Shown here piece by piece: positions 15,641 to 24,400 of a stretch of DNA of 64,000 bases (the first letter of the stretch is position 1; each line of letters begins with the position of its first letter). Origin of the DNA: Stutzerimonas balearica DSM 6083. Its GTDB lineage: Bacteria; Pseudomonadota; Gammaproteobacteria; Pseudomonadales; Pseudomonadaceae. Below the pieces are notes generated by a model that had not been told where the DNA came from, searched no databases, and worked only from the letters and a program-made list of their open reading frames with translations. Location of the stretch: positions 248,001-312,000 of the forward strand of contig NZ_CP007511.1 in the NCBI RefSeq assembly GCF_000818015.1, given 5' to 3'. A program made the translations under genes and the position numbers.

Positions 15641-16438
15641 TCAGCGGATTGTGCTGGCCGACCGATACCGGCCGCCTTTGCCGTGTGCGGCCATGGCGCG
15701 GTTGCCACGGGTGGCGATCATCTGGCCGAGGCTGATCCAGTCGATGCCGCGCCCGGCCAGGCGCGGTAGCTCGCGTTCGAGCAGGCTCAGGGTGCTGTCA
15801 TAGGGATGGCCGATGAGGACCACCGATCCCTGCCGGCGCGCCAGTGCGACGGCGGCCTGGAAGCGCTCGGCGACCGCCGCCGGGCTGGCGTCGTCGTCGA
15901 GAAAAATGTCGCGCGACAGGCTCGCCAGTTGGACCTGTTGTGCGCTCGCCGCGGCCACCGTGCGCGGGGTGGTGCGACTGTCGAGGAAGAACAGGCGGCG
16001 TCGCTGCAGCTCACGCATCAACTGGCTCATCGCCTCGGGCTGCTCGGTCATCGCGCTACCCATGTGATTGTTGACGCCGCTGGCATGCGGGACCGCGGCC
16101 AGTGCGGCTTCCAGGCGACGCTGGCGCTCGGCGCCTGGCAACTGCGGTTGCCAGGCGAAGGGGCCACCCGCTGGGGCCATGGGCAGGTGCAGCATCACCG
16201 TCTTGCCGGCACGCGCTGCGGTGATCGCCAATTCCCGGGCATGCGGGGTGTCGGGCAGGATCGCCAGCGCCACCGGGCCGGGCAGCGCCAGGACCCGACG
16301 GTCGCGGGCCGAACTCTGCCCAAGGTCATCGATGACCAGTGCCAGACGAGGCCGTTCGGCCGGTGCCGCGGCCAGGCAGGCTGGCGCCACCAGGCTGAAC
16401 GCCAGGCCGAGCGCCAGCCAACCGCGGGCCACGTTCAC
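15641..16438 (-). CDS. Divergent polysaccharide deacetylase family protein (YibQ-like)
   Basis: 265 aa. Signal peptide of about 23 residues (ALGLAFSLVAPACLAAAP). The domain begins LALVIDDLGQSSARDRRVLA and includes MLHLPMAPAGGP, SGVNNHMGSAMTE and FLDSRTTPRT, the divergent-deacetylase pattern. The Asp-Asp and His residues could bind metal, but activity is unproven in the family. It is secreted to the periplasm and coupled to ctpA by an ATGA overlap, giving the envelope order envC-ctpA-yibQ seen in many proteobacteria. Confidence 0.9.
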   Translation of the reverse strand: MNVARGWLALGLAFSLVAPACLAAAPAERPRLALVIDDLGQSSARDRRVLALPGPVALAILPDTPHARELAITAARAGKTVMLHLPMAPAGGPFAWQPQLPGAERQRRLEAALAAVPHASGVNNHMGSAMTEQPEAMSQLMRELQRRRLFFLDSRTTPRTVAAASAQQVQLASLSRDIFLDDDASPAAVAERFQAAVALARRQGSVVLIGHPYDSTLSLLERELPRLAGRGIDWISLGQMIATRGNRAMAAHGKGGRYRSASTIR

Positions 16439-17766
16439 TGCCCGCGGGTGAGGTTCAGGCCCTTGAGCAGGTTGAGCGCCTGGCCGAGCTGGTAGTCCTC
16501 GTCCTGCGGGCGTGCCTTGTCGGCGGCAAAACTGCTGCTCGGCCGGTCCGCGCCGCCGTTGCCATTGCCCAGATGGCCGGCCAGGTCGGCCTCACGCAGC
16601 ATTTCGCCGGCCTGCTCGCGGGTCAGCTTGGCGCGGGCGACCTCGATGTCCGGAACGATGCCCTGGGCCTGGATCGAACGCCCGCTCGGCGTGTAGTACA
16701 GGGCCGTGGTCAGTTTCAGCGCGCGGTCGTTGTTCAGCGGCAGCACGGTCTGTACCGAACCCTTGCCGAAGCTGTCGGTTCCCATCACTACGGCGCGCTT
16801 GTGGTCCTGTAGCGCGCCGGCGACGATTTCCGATGCCGAGGCGCTGCCGCCATTGATCAGCACCACCAGCGGTACGCCTTCGCTGGCATCGGCCGGGTCG
16901 GCGGAGAAACGCAGCTCGGAATTGGCAATGCGGCCCTTGGTGTAGACGATCAGTCCCTTGGTGAGGAAGTGATCGGAGACTTCCACCGCAGCCTGCAATA
17001 CGCCGCCAGGGTTGTTGCGCAGATCCAGCACCAGACCGCTGAGCTTCTTGCCGCCGTTGTCTTTCTTCAGGCGGGCCAGCGCCTTGCCGACCTCTTCTCC
17101 GGTGTTGACCTGGAACTGGGTGACGCGCAGGTAGCCGTAGCCGGGCTCGAGCAGCTGGCTCTTGACACTCTTGACCTTGATCACTGCTCGGGTGAGCTTG
17201 ACGTCGTACGGCTTGCCGCCTTCGCGGACCAGGGTGAGAGTGATGTCGCTGCCCGGCTTGCCACGCATCTGTGCGACGGCGTCCATCATCGACATGCCCT
17301 TGGTGGGCTTGCCGTCGATCTTGATGATCAGATCGCCGGCCTCGATACCGGCCCGCGAGGCTGGCGTGTCGTCGATCGGCGAAACCACCTTGATGAAGCC
17401 GTCCTCGACGCCCACTTCGATGCCAAGGCCACCGAACTCGCCACTGGTGCTCTCCTGCAGCTCGGCGAAGGCATCGGGCTCGAGGTAGGCCGAGTGCGGG
17501 TCGAGGTTGCTGAGCATGCCCTTGATGGCGTTTTCCAGCAGCGTCTTGTCGTCCACCGGTTCCACATAAGACGCCTTGATGCGGTCGAGCACCTCGGCGA
17601 AGGTGCGCAGCTCGTCGAGCGGCAAGGGCGCCTTGTCCGTCGTGGCGGGCGGCTCGGCGGCCGCCGCCTGTGGTGCCGGCTCTTGGGCCCAGGCAAGGCC
17701 GTACGAGCCTAGCGTGACGGCCAGGGCCACCAGGGAAGGACGTGCAAAGCGACGCAGGTGCAGCAT
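16435..17766 (-). CDS. ctpA: Carboxyl-terminal processing serine peptidase (S41)
   Basis: 443 aa. A Sec signal peptide ends AWAQEP. A PDZ domain lies at about residues 95-185 (GGLGIEVGVEDGFIKVVSPI). The catalytic part has the Ser in INGGSASASEIVAGAL and the Lys in DSFGKGSVQTVLPL. In P. aeruginosa CtpA with LbcA trims peptidoglycan-hydrolysis proteins in the periplasm. That fits its neighbour envC, an amidase activator, 25 nt upstream. Confidence 0.94.
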   Translation of the reverse strand: MLHLRRFARPSLVALAVTLGSYGLAWAQEPAPQAAAAEPPATTDKAPLPLDELRTFAEVLDRIKASYVEPVDDKTLLENAIKGMLSNLDPHSAYLEPDAFAELQESTSGEFGGLGIEVGVEDGFIKVVSPIDDTPASRAGIEAGDLIIKIDGKPTKGMSMMDAVAQMRGKPGSDITLTLVREGGKPYDVKLTRAVIKVKSVKSQLLEPGYGYLRVTQFQVNTGEEVGKALARLKKDNGGKKLSGLVLDLRNNPGGVLQAAVEVSDHFLTKGLIVYTKGRIANSELRFSADPADASEGVPLVVLINGGSASASEIVAGALQDHKRAVVMGTDSFGKGSVQTVLPLNNDRALKLTTALYYTPSGRSIQAQGIVPDIEVARAKLTREQAGEMLREADLAGHLGNGNGGADRPSSSFAADKARPQDEDYQLGQALNLLKGLNLTRGQ

Positions 17767-17790
17767 GTCAAACTCCAGTCATCAGGGGCG

Positions 17791-19035
17791 CTAACCTTGC
17801 GCGCGGCACCATTGCGCCGGGTCGCTGGGGCGGCCCTGTTGGCGAATGGCGAAATAGAGCGCGGCGGTCTCCTGACCGCCGCTGGTTCCGACCGTGGCGA
17901 TAGGGTCGCCGGCCTTGACGATGTCGCCGGCGTCACGCAGCAGGCTCTGGTTATGGCCGTACAGGCTGAGATAGCCGTTGCCGTGATCCAGAATCACCAG
18001 CAGCCCGGCGCCGCGCAACCAGTCGGCGAACACCACGCGCCCACCGTGCACCGCGCGGACCGGGGTGCCGGCCTGCGCGCCGATCAGCACACCGTCCCAC
18101 TTGGTTCGAGCGTCGCCACCGCGCGGAGTGCCGTAGCGGGCGACGATGCGTCCATCGACTGGCCATGGCAGCTTGCCTTTGGCCTTGGCGAACGGGCCGC
18201 CGAAGCTGTTGCCCGCGCTGGATACCAGAGGGCCGCCGCCCCCGGCACCCGCACCCCCGCGCTGCTGCTCACGCGCGGCTGCCAGCGCACGCTGACGCGC
18301 CGCCTCGGCTTCGCGAGCCTGACGGGCGAGGGTCTGTTCGATGGTGTTGAGGACGCGCTCGAGCTGAGCCTGGTCTTCGCGGCGGGCCTGCAGTTTCTGT
18401 TCGCGTGAGGCGATGTCGCGGTTGAGCTTGGCCAGCGCCTGGCGACGCTCCTGGCGAGCCTCGGCCAGCTGCGCACGGCGCTGTTCCAGCCCGTCACGGC
18501 GCTCGGCAAGCCTGGCCTGTTCGGCGGCGATATCGGCCTCCACATTGGCCAATTGCCGCAGCGTCTCGTTGAACTGTGCCACCTGCTCGAAGCGGGCTTT
18601 GCTCAGGTAGTCGTAATAGGTCAGCGTGCGGCTGAATTTCTCCGGGTTCTGCTGGTTGAGCAGCAGCTTCAGGTACTCCTGGCGGCCATTGCGGTAGGCC
18701 GCTCGTGCCTGAATGCCGATCAGGCGCTGCTGCTCGATACGCGCGCCTTCGAGCGTGGTCTTCTCGTCGTCCAGTTTCTGCAGTTCGGCTTCGCCGCGGT
18801 CGATCTCGTGCTGCAGCGTATCGACCTGCTTCTCCAGCTCGCCCATCTCGCTCTCGGTAGCCTTGAGCTGCTTCTGGATGCCGGTCTTTTCCTGCTCGAT
18901 GGTTTTGAGCAGTTTCTGCAGCTCGGCGATGTCCTTGCGGGCGGCTTCGATCTGCTGCTGCGTGGCCGCACGCTCGTCGGCGATGACGGAGCCTGCCAGG
19001 CAGAGCATTACCAGTGCGAAGAGGGCGCGGAGCAT
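17791..19035 (-). CDS. envC: Murein hydrolase activator EnvC (degenerate LytM)
   Basis: 414 aa. Signal peptide of about 19 residues. A long coiled coil spans about residues 22-245 (Q, E, K and R heptads), followed by a Gly-rich linker and the C-terminal LytM/M23 domain (about 285-412). The M23 metal ligands are missing: the usual HxH is LYFAIR here, as in E. coli EnvC. It therefore activates AmiA/B-type amidases at the septum rather than cutting peptidoglycan. Gene order with ctpA supports envelope remodelling. Start ATG 19035. Confidence 0.94.
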   Translation of the reverse strand: MLRALFALVMLCLAGSVIADERAATQQQIEAARKDIAELQKLLKTIEQEKTGIQKQLKATESEMGELEKQVDTLQHEIDRGEAELQKLDDEKTTLEGARIEQQRLIGIQARAAYRNGRQEYLKLLLNQQNPEKFSRTLTYYDYLSKARFEQVAQFNETLRQLANVEADIAAEQARLAERRDGLEQRRAQLAEARQERRQALAKLNRDIASREQKLQARREDQAQLERVLNTIEQTLARQAREAEAARQRALAAAREQQRGGAGAGGGGPLVSSAGNSFGGPFAKAKGKLPWPVDGRIVARYGTPRGGDARTKWDGVLIGAQAGTPVRAVHGGRVVFADWLRGAGLLVILDHGNGYLSLYGHNQSLLRDAGDIVKAGDPIATVGTSGGQETAALYFAIRQQGRPSDPAQWCRAQG

Positions 19036-19132
19036 GCGGGCTTACCGGAGGAACTGGACGGCCTAGTATGCCTAAAAACATGGCCGGAAGCTTGGCGGCG
19101 ATCGCGCCCCGTCTGGCTTCCGGCCGATGGCG

Positions 19133-20671
19133 TCAGTCGTTGAGCTGAATGATCGAATGGCCGGTCATCTCCTCCGGCACCGGCAACCCCAGCAGGGTCA
19201 GCATCGTTGGAGCGACGTCCGCGAGCACGCCGCCTTCGCGAATGCTCGCCTTGCGCTTGCCGACATAGATGAAGGGCACCGGCTCGCAGGTATGGGCGGT
19301 ATGCGCTTGCCCGGTCACGACATCTTCCATCTGTTCGACGTTGCCGTGGTCGGCGGTGATCAGGGCTTCGCCGCCAACCTTCTCCAATGCCTCGACCAGG
19401 CGGCCCATGCAGGCGTCTAGCGTCTCGACCGCCTTGACGGCGGCCTCGAACACGCCGGTATGACCGACCATGTCGCCGTTCGCGTAGTTGACGACGATCA
19501 CGTCGTAACGCTGGTTCTCGATGGCTTCGACGATGCGATCGGTCACCTCGGGCGCGCTCATTTCCGGCTGCAGGTCGTAGGTGGCGACTTTCGGCGAGGG
19601 GATGAGGATGCGCTCTTCGCCCTCGAACGGCTCTTCGCGGCCGCCCGAGAAAAAGAAGGTCACATGGGCGTACTTCTCGGTCTCGGCGATGCGCAGCTGG
19701 GTCTTGCCATTCTTGGCCAGGTACTCGCCGAGCACGTTGTTCAGGGCCTCCGGGGCGAAGGCCGCCGGTGCCTGGATGCTCGCGGCATACTGGGTAAGCA
19801 TGACGAAGCCTGCCAGTTGCGGCGTGCGGGCGCGCTGGAACTCGCTGAAGCCCGGTTCGACGAAGCAGCGAGTCAGCTCGCGCGCACGGTCGGCGCGGAA
19901 GTTCATGAACACCACGGCATCGCCATCCTCGACGCGCACCGGCTCGCCGACAGTGGTGGCCTTGACGAATTCATCGCTTTCGCCACGCTCGTAGGCGGCA
20001 ATCAGGCCGTCCACGGCGTAGTCGGCGTGGAATTCGCTCTGGCCCTCGACGATCAGCTTGTAGGCCTGCTCGACGCGCTCCCAGCGATTGTCGCGATCCA
20101 TGGCGTAGTAACGCCCGATCAGGCTGGCGATGCGGCCCTTGCCCAGGCGGGTGAACGTGGTCTGCATCAGTTCGATGGAGCTCTGGGCGCTCTTGGGCGG
20201 TGTGTCGCGGCCGTCAAGGAATGCATGCAGGTAGATTTTCTCGGCGCCGCGCTTGGCGGCCAGTTCGGCCATTGCGACCAGGTGGTCCTGGTGGCTGTGC
20301 ACGCCGCCGTCGGAAAGCAGGCCGAGGATGTGCACTGCCTTGCCGGCCCCGACGGCCTTGTCCACGGCTTCGCAGATCGCCGGATTGCTGAAGAAATCGC
20401 CGTCACGGATGGCTTTGGTGACGCGCGTGAAGTCCTGATACACCACCCGGCCGGCGCCAAGGTTCATGTGGCCGACCTCGGAGTTGCCCATCTGGCCATC
20501 CGGCAACCCGACGTCCATGCCGCTACCGGAGATCAGGCCGTGCGGCTGCGTGGCGAGCAGGCGATCGTAGACCGGGGTGTGGGCGGCATGGATGGCATTG
20601 AAGTCAGGGCTGTCGCTGTGTCCGAAGCCGTCGAGAATGACCAATACCAGGGGTTTGGGTGCGGAAGGCAT
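19133..20671 (-). CDS. gpmI: 2,3-bisphosphoglycerate-independent phosphoglycerate mutase
   Basis: 512 aa from ATG 20671 with AAGGAG upstream; 23 extra codons upstream are open but unlikely. The N-terminus VLVILDGFG carries the first metal-binding Asp. The catalytic Ser is in [14 protein letters not shown], and the [11 protein letters not shown] and [11 protein letters not shown] motifs supply manganese ligands. It interconverts 3- and 2-phosphoglycerate in glycolysis/gluconeogenesis. It lies upstream of envC, as in other pseudomonads. Confidence 0.98.
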   Translation of the reverse strand: MPSAPKPLVLVILDGFGHSDSPDFNAIHAAHTPVYDRLLATQPHGLISGSGMDVGLPDGQMGNSEVGHMNLGAGRVVYQDFTRVTKAIRDGDFFSNPAICEAVDKAVGAGKAVHILGLLSDGGVHSHQDHLVAMAELAAKRGAEKIYLHAFLDGRDTPPKSAQSSIELMQTTFTRLGKGRIASLIGRYYAMDRDNRWERVEQAYKLIVEGQSEFHADYAVDGLIAAYERGESDEFVKATTVGEPVRVEDGDAVVFMNFRADRARELTRCFVEPGFSEFQRARTPQLAGFVMLTQYAASIQAPAAFAPEALNNVLGEYLAKNGKTQLRIAETEKYAHVTFFFSGGREEPFEGEERILIPSPKVATYDLQPEMSAPEVTDRIVEAIENQRYDVIVVNYANGDMVGHTGVFEAAVKAVETLDACMGRLVEALEKVGGEALITADHGNVEQMEDVVTGQAHTAHTCEPVPFIYVGKRKASIREGGVLADVAPTMLTLLGLPVPEEMTGHSIIQLND

Positions 20672-20775
20672 CGCGTGAGGGCTCCTTGGCGCAGGGCGAA
20701 AAAAGGCGACCAGTCTACTGTCTGGACTGTTGCAGGTCACGATTGATCAGGGTTCAGCCGCCTGGGGGCGCTGTG

Positions 20776-20781
20776 TATACT
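20776..20781 (+). promoter_or_regulatory. Extended -10 promoter of rhodanese-grxC
   Basis: TGTGTATACT forms an extended -10 (TATACT at 20776-20781) 32 nt before the ATG at 20813, in the gap divergent from gpmI. No good -35 is present at the usual spacing. Confidence 0.45.
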
Positions 20782-20812
20782 GGCCCGCATTTTATCGCCT
20801 GGGTACCTGTTG

Positions 20813-21226
20813 ATGCTCGCTAACCTGATTGAATTTGTCTCTAACCACTATGTGCTGAGCAGCCTGTTCGTCGTGCTGCTGGTGCTGCTGGTGATCACCG
20901 AGGCCCGCAAGGGCGGCAAGAGCCTGACTTCGCGCGAGCTGACGACGATGGTCAATGGTGGCCAGGGCGTGGTGTTGGACGTGCGTCCGAAGAAGGAGTT
21001 CGCCACCGGCCACATCGTCGACGCATTGAACATTCCGCACGACAAGCTGGTCAGCCGAATGGGCGAGCTGGAAAAACACAAGGGCAAGACCCTGATCGTG
21101 GTCGATGCCATGGGACAGCACGCCGGAGCGGTCTGCCGGGATCTACAGAAGGCAGGCTTCACCGCCGCCAAGCTGTCCGGAGGGATCTCGGCCTGGCGCG
21201 GCGACAATCTGCCAGTGGTCAAGTGA
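20813..21226 (+). CDS. Membrane-anchored rhodanese-like protein
   Basis: 137 aa from ATG 20813. An N-terminal membrane helix (about 12-27, VLSSLFVVLLVLLVITEA) is followed by a rhodanese domain: LTTMVNGGQGVVLDVRPKKE, GHIVDALNIPHDKL. The position where a catalytic Cys is expected reads VVDAMGQHAGAVC, so the canonical active-site loop Cys appears absent and activity may be lost. The stop overlaps the region of the glutaredoxin start. Pseudomonads conserve this order with grxC and secB, suggesting a link to thiol or secretion homeostasis. Confidence 0.9.
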   Translation: MLANLIEFVSNHYVLSSLFVVLLVLLVITEARKGGKSLTSRELTTMVNGGQGVVLDVRPKKEFATGHIVDALNIPHDKLVSRMGELEKHKGKTLIVVDAMGQHAGAVCRDLQKAGFTAAKLSGGISAWRGDNLPVVK

Positions 21227-21228
21227 AC

Positions 21229-21483
21229 ATGCCCAAGGTCGTCATCTATACCACCGCCTGGTGCCCCTTCTGTGTCCGGGCCAAAGCCCTGCTCGACAAC
21301 AAGGGCGTCGCCTATGAAGAAATCGCCGTCGACGGCAAACCGGCTTTGCGCGCCGAGATGGCGAGCAAGGCCGGGCGCACGTCGGTGCCGCAGATCTGGA
21401 TCGGCGAGCGGCATGTCGGAGGGTGTGACGACCTGTATGCGCTCGAACGCGCCGGGCGGCTGGACGCGTTGCTCCAGGCCTGA
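21229..21483 (+). CDS. grxC: Glutaredoxin 3
   Basis: 84 aa from ATG 21229; a GTG two codons earlier is less likely. The active site is TTAWCPFCVRAK (Cys-Pro-Phe-Cys rather than the common CPYC). The glutathione-binding TSVPQIWIGERHVGGCDDLY block follows. It reduces disulfides using glutathione. It begins 2 nt after the rhodanese stop and precedes secB by 50 nt, the order seen in P. aeruginosa. Confidence 0.95.
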   Translation: MPKVVIYTTAWCPFCVRAKALLDNKGVAYEEIAVDGKPALRAEMASKAGRTSVPQIWIGERHVGGCDDLYALERAGRLDALLQA

Positions 21484-21533
21484 TGGCGCCGCTCTCTCTT
21501 CCATAACGACACGCACAACAGAAGGCTCATGAA

Positions 21534-22016
21534 ATGACCGAACAAGCCAATAACGGTGCCGCCGCGAACGAGCAGCAGGGCGCGCAATTTTCCCTGCAGC
21601 GTATCTATGTTCGCGACCTGTCCTTCGAGGCACCGAAGAGCCCGGAGATTTTCCGTCAGGAATGGAACCCGAGCGTCGCGCTGGATTTGAATACCAAGCA
21701 GAAACCGCTGGAAAGCGATTTCTTCGAAGTGGTGCTGACCCTGTCGGTGACCGTCAAGACGGGCGAGGAGGTTGCCTTCATCGCCGAGGTGCAACAGGCC
21801 GGCATCTTCCTGATCAAGGGGCTGGACGCCGGCGCCATGAGCCATACTCTTGGCGCCTTCTGCCCGAACATCCTGTTCCCCTACGCTCGCGAGGCGCTCG
21901 ACAACCTGGTCACGCGTGGCTCGTTCCCGGCATTGATGCTGGCGCCGGTGAACTTCGATGCGCTCTATGCGCAGGAGATGGCGCGGATGCAGCAGGGTGG
22001 TCAGGCACAGCACTGA
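21534..22016 (+). CDS. secB: Protein-export chaperone SecB
   Basis: 160 aa. Starts [20 protein letters not shown] and contains the SecB signature [40 protein letters not shown] and [20 protein letters not shown] follow near the C-terminus. It forms tetramers, holds preproteins unfolded and delivers them to SecA. A strong convergent terminator follows at 22024. Confidence 0.98.
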   Translation: MTEQANNGAAANEQQGAQFSLQRIYVRDLSFEAPKSPEIFRQEWNPSVALDLNTKQKPLESDFFEVVLTLSVTVKTGEEVAFIAEVQQAGIFLIKGLDAGAMSHTLGAFCPNILFPYAREALDNLVTRGSFPALMLAPVNFDALYAQEMARMQQGGQAQH

Positions 22017-22023
22017 GTGCCTT

Positions 22024-22049
22024 GAGGCGGGTCGCGAGCGATCCGCCTC
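22024..22049 (+). terminator. Terminator between secB and the convergent oxidoreductase gene
   Basis: GAGGCGGGTCG and CGATCCGCCTC form an 11-bp stem (one G-U pair) with a 4-nt loop, followed by TCCTTCCTT. It probably stops secB transcription and perhaps reads both ways. Confidence 0.65.
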
Positions 22050-22057
22050 GTCCTTCC

Positions 22058-23035
22058 TTACCTGACGGTTACCACCAGCTTGCCGATCGCCTTGCGCTGC
22101 CCCAGCGCGGCAATCGCCTCACCGGTGCGCTCGAGTGGGTAACGGTGCGAAATCACTGGTTTGAGCTTGCCTTCGGCGTACCAGGCGAACAGCTGCTTGA
22201 AGTTCGCGGCATTGTCATGCGGCTGGCGTTGCGCAAAGGCGCCCCAGAATACGCCGACCAGCGCGGCACCCTTGAGCAGGGGCAGGTTGGCTGGCAGCGA
22301 AGGAATCTCCCCGGCGGCAAAGCCGACCACCAGCATACGGCCGTTCCAGGCGATGCTGCGAAACGCCTCCTCGAACAGGCCGCCGCCGACCGGGTCGTAG
22401 ATCACATCCACGCCTTGCCCACCGGTCAGTTCTTTCAGACGCTCTTTCAGGCTTGCCTCGGTGTAGTTGATCAGTTCGTCGGCACCGGCCTGGCCAGCGG
22501 TCTCCAGCTTCTCATCGGTGGAGGCGGCTGCGATCACACGGGCGCCCATGGCCTTGCCGATCTCGACTGCCGCCAGACCGACTCCCCCGGAGGCGCCGAG
22601 CACCAGCAGCGTTTCGCCCGGTTGCAGGTTGCCACGCTGCTTCAGAGCGTGCATCGAGGTGCCATAGGTCATGCTGAATGCGGATGCGGTCTCGAAGTCC
22701 ATGCCGTCGGGGATCGGCAGCGCGTTGTAGGCCGGCACTGCGACCTGCTCGGCAAAGCTGCCCCAGCCGGTGAGGCCCATGATCCGGTCCCCTGGCTTCA
22801 GGTGGCTGACCTTCTCGCCTACTGCAGCGACCACGCCGGCCGCCTCGCCACCCGGGGAAAATGGAAAGGGGGGCTTGAATTGGTACTTGCCTTCGATGAT
22901 CAGCGTGTCGGGAAAATTCACGCTGGCAGCGTGCACGTCGAGCAGGACTTCGTTGGGCTTGATGCTCGGGCTGGGCACCTCATCGAGGACCAGGTTTTCG
23001 GGCGGGCCGAAATTTTTGCAGAGAACGGCTTTCAT
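22058..23035 (-). CDS. NADPH:quinone oxidoreductase family protein (zinc-free MDR)
   Basis: 325 aa. GroES-like domain at residues 1-115 (MKAVLCKNFGPPENLVLDEV), then a Rossmann domain with VLGASGGVGLAAVEIGKAMG. The cysteines that bind zinc in alcohol dehydrogenases are lacking, which places it with quinone oxidoreductases/enoyl reductases of the medium-chain family. Ends KAIGKLVVTVR. Cytoplasmic, NADPH-dependent, substrate unknown. Monocistronic, convergent with secB. Confidence 0.9.
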   Translation of the reverse strand: MKAVLCKNFGPPENLVLDEVPSPSIKPNEVLLDVHAASVNFPDTLIIEGKYQFKPPFPFSPGGEAAGVVAAVGEKVSHLKPGDRIMGLTGWGSFAEQVAVPAYNALPIPDGMDFETASAFSMTYGTSMHALKQRGNLQPGETLLVLGASGGVGLAAVEIGKAMGARVIAAASTDEKLETAGQAGADELINYTEASLKERLKELTGGQGVDVIYDPVGGGLFEEAFRSIAWNGRMLVVGFAAGEIPSLPANLPLLKGAALVGVFWGAFAQRQPHDNAANFKQLFAWYAEGKLKPVISHRYPLERTGEAIAALGQRKAIGKLVVTVR

Positions 23036-23206
23036 CGGGGTTCCTTTATAGGTGTTTTTGGCGGCCGTGATGCCTGGAGTCTAGGCGGCCGTGATTCAGG
23101 AACAACGAGCATGGCCGTCTGTAATGGCAGTGCATAAACCGTTCGCAGGCTTGGGTCGCGCCGCTCGACTGGTTATGCTGGCGCAATCTCATTCTGGAGC
23201 TCGCCC

Positions 23207-23611
23207 GTGAAGCGCATCATCGCTCTTGTCTTTGCCCTAGGTCTGGCGCTGCCGGTCTGCGCCGAGGAGCCTGCCGCCGAAGAGGGGGCGCCACAGGTCG
23301 TCTATTACGCACTGGTGCCTGCGCTGGTCGGCAATTATGGTGGCGGAGAGCGATTGAAGTACTACAAGGCCGACGTGGCCCTGCGCATCACTGGCAAGGA
23401 AGCCGAGGAGAAGGTCAAGCATCACGAGCCGCTGATCCGCAATCAGCTGGTCATGCTGTTCTCTCAGCAGACCGATGCGAGCCTCGGCAGCGTCGAGGCC
23501 AAGGAGCAGTTGCGTCAGGAGGCGCTCAAGCAGGTCCAGGAGGTGCTCACGCAGGAAGAGGGCAAGCCGCTGGTGGACGACCTGCTGTTCAACAACCTGA
23601 TCATTCAGTGA
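23207..23611 (+). CDS. FliL-like protein with cleavable signal
   Basis: 134 aa from a GTG at 23207, with GGAG 7 nt upstream. A signal peptide of about 19 residues (FALGLALPVCAEE) takes the place of the membrane anchor of true FliL. The conserved part includes YKADVALRITGKEAEEKV, HEPLIRNQLVMLFSQQ and EVLTQEEGKPLVDDLLFNNL, the FliL C-terminal pattern. No flagellar gene is nearby, so this is the stand-alone paralogue known in Pseudomonas; its function is unknown. Its 3' end overlaps the convergent EVE gene by 11 nt. Confidence 0.85.
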   Translation: MKRIIALVFALGLALPVCAEEPAAEEGAPQVVYYALVPALVGNYGGGERLKYYKADVALRITGKEAEEKVKHHEPLIRNQLVMLFSQQTDASLGSVEAKEQLRQEALKQVQEVLTQEEGKPLVDDLLFNNLIIQ

Positions 23612-24068
23612 GCAGTGCATCGCGCAGGTTGAGCACTGCCTGCCACTGTTGTTCATCCACCGGCATCACCGACAGTCGGCTGCCTTTCCTGACCAGCGCG
23701 AGTTCGGAGAGGCGCGGGTCGGCCTTGAGCAGGGGCAGGCTCAGTACCTCGCCGAAGCGTTCGACGAACTCGATATCCACGGCGCTCCAGGGGTTGTTGG
23801 CGTCGCTGGCTTTCGGGTCGAAATAGTCGCTCTGTGGGTCGAGTGCCAGCGGGTCGGGATAGGCGCTCCGCGTGATTCGGCCTATGCCGGCGATACCGGG
23901 CGTGGCGCAACTGGAGTGATAGAAGTAGAACAGGTCACCGGCGGCCATCTGCCGGATGAAATTCCGCGCCTGGTAATTGCGCACGCCGTCCCAGCGGCCA
24001 GCGCCCCTGTTTTCAAGGTCGCGGATGGAAAATTCATCAGGTTCGGACTTCATCAGCCAGTAGTGCAT
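23601..24068 (-). CDS. EVE-domain protein
   Basis: 155 aa, a single EVE/PUA-like domain covering the whole length: MHYWLMKSEPDEFSI, then WDGVRNYQARNFIRQM, GDLFYFYHSSC and IAGIGRI. These are the conserved YWLMKSEP and RNYQARN motifs. EVE domains are thought to bind modified bases in DNA or RNA. In P. aeruginosa the orthologue lies near fau, as here. Overlaps the FliL-like gene tail-to-tail by 11 nt. Confidence 0.93.
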   Translation of the reverse strand: MHYWLMKSEPDEFSIRDLENRGAGRWDGVRNYQARNFIRQMAAGDLFYFYHSSCATPGIAGIGRITRSAYPDPLALDPQSDYFDPKASDANNPWSAVDIEFVERFGEVLSLPLLKADPRLSELALVRKGSRLSVMPVDEQQWQAVLNLRDALLTE

Positions 24069-24250
24069 GGCGGCTCTCCGGAGGGTTTTTGTTAGCTCTG
24101 TCGCGGCTCCGACAATCGGCTATACGCGCCATTTGCGCAGAGCGATTGCTTGACGGAAAATGCCGCGGCTGTTGAGTTGGGTCGTCGAAACCAGAACGAA
24201 AAAAACCGTTTCGACGTGGACGATTCGCCTTGCAGGGGGAGGCGATCATT

Positions 24251-24400
24251 ATGAAGCGCAAACCGGATATTCTCTGGGTTTTGGTACTTATCTTCGGGCT
24301 CGGTGTGGTCACCACCGGCTACACGCAGAGTCTCTGGGAGCGGCAGGCCGAGCCAGGCGGCGCGCCGGTCCTCCAGACCACCACGCAGGCTCAGCGCTAG
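24251..24400 (+). CDS. 49-aa single-pass membrane protein
   Basis: The frame starts at ATG 24251 after an excellent GGGGGAG (9 nt spacing) and ends with TAG at 24398-24400. The product begins MKRKPDILWVLVLIFGLGVV, giving a basic N-terminus followed by one hydrophobic helix (about residues 8-23) and a polar tail ending TTTQAQR. The last codon shares the palindrome CTAG with the stop of the convergent fau gene. I recognise similar short proteins beside fau in Pseudomonas but no function is known. Confidence 0.7.
   Translation: MKRKPDILWVLVLIFGLGVVTTGYTQSLWERQAEPGGAPVLQTTTQAQR

Noticed and set aside
17791..19035. Missing metal ligands in the LytM domain of EnvC
   Set aside because: EnvC-type activators are naturally degenerate; this is not a loss of function.
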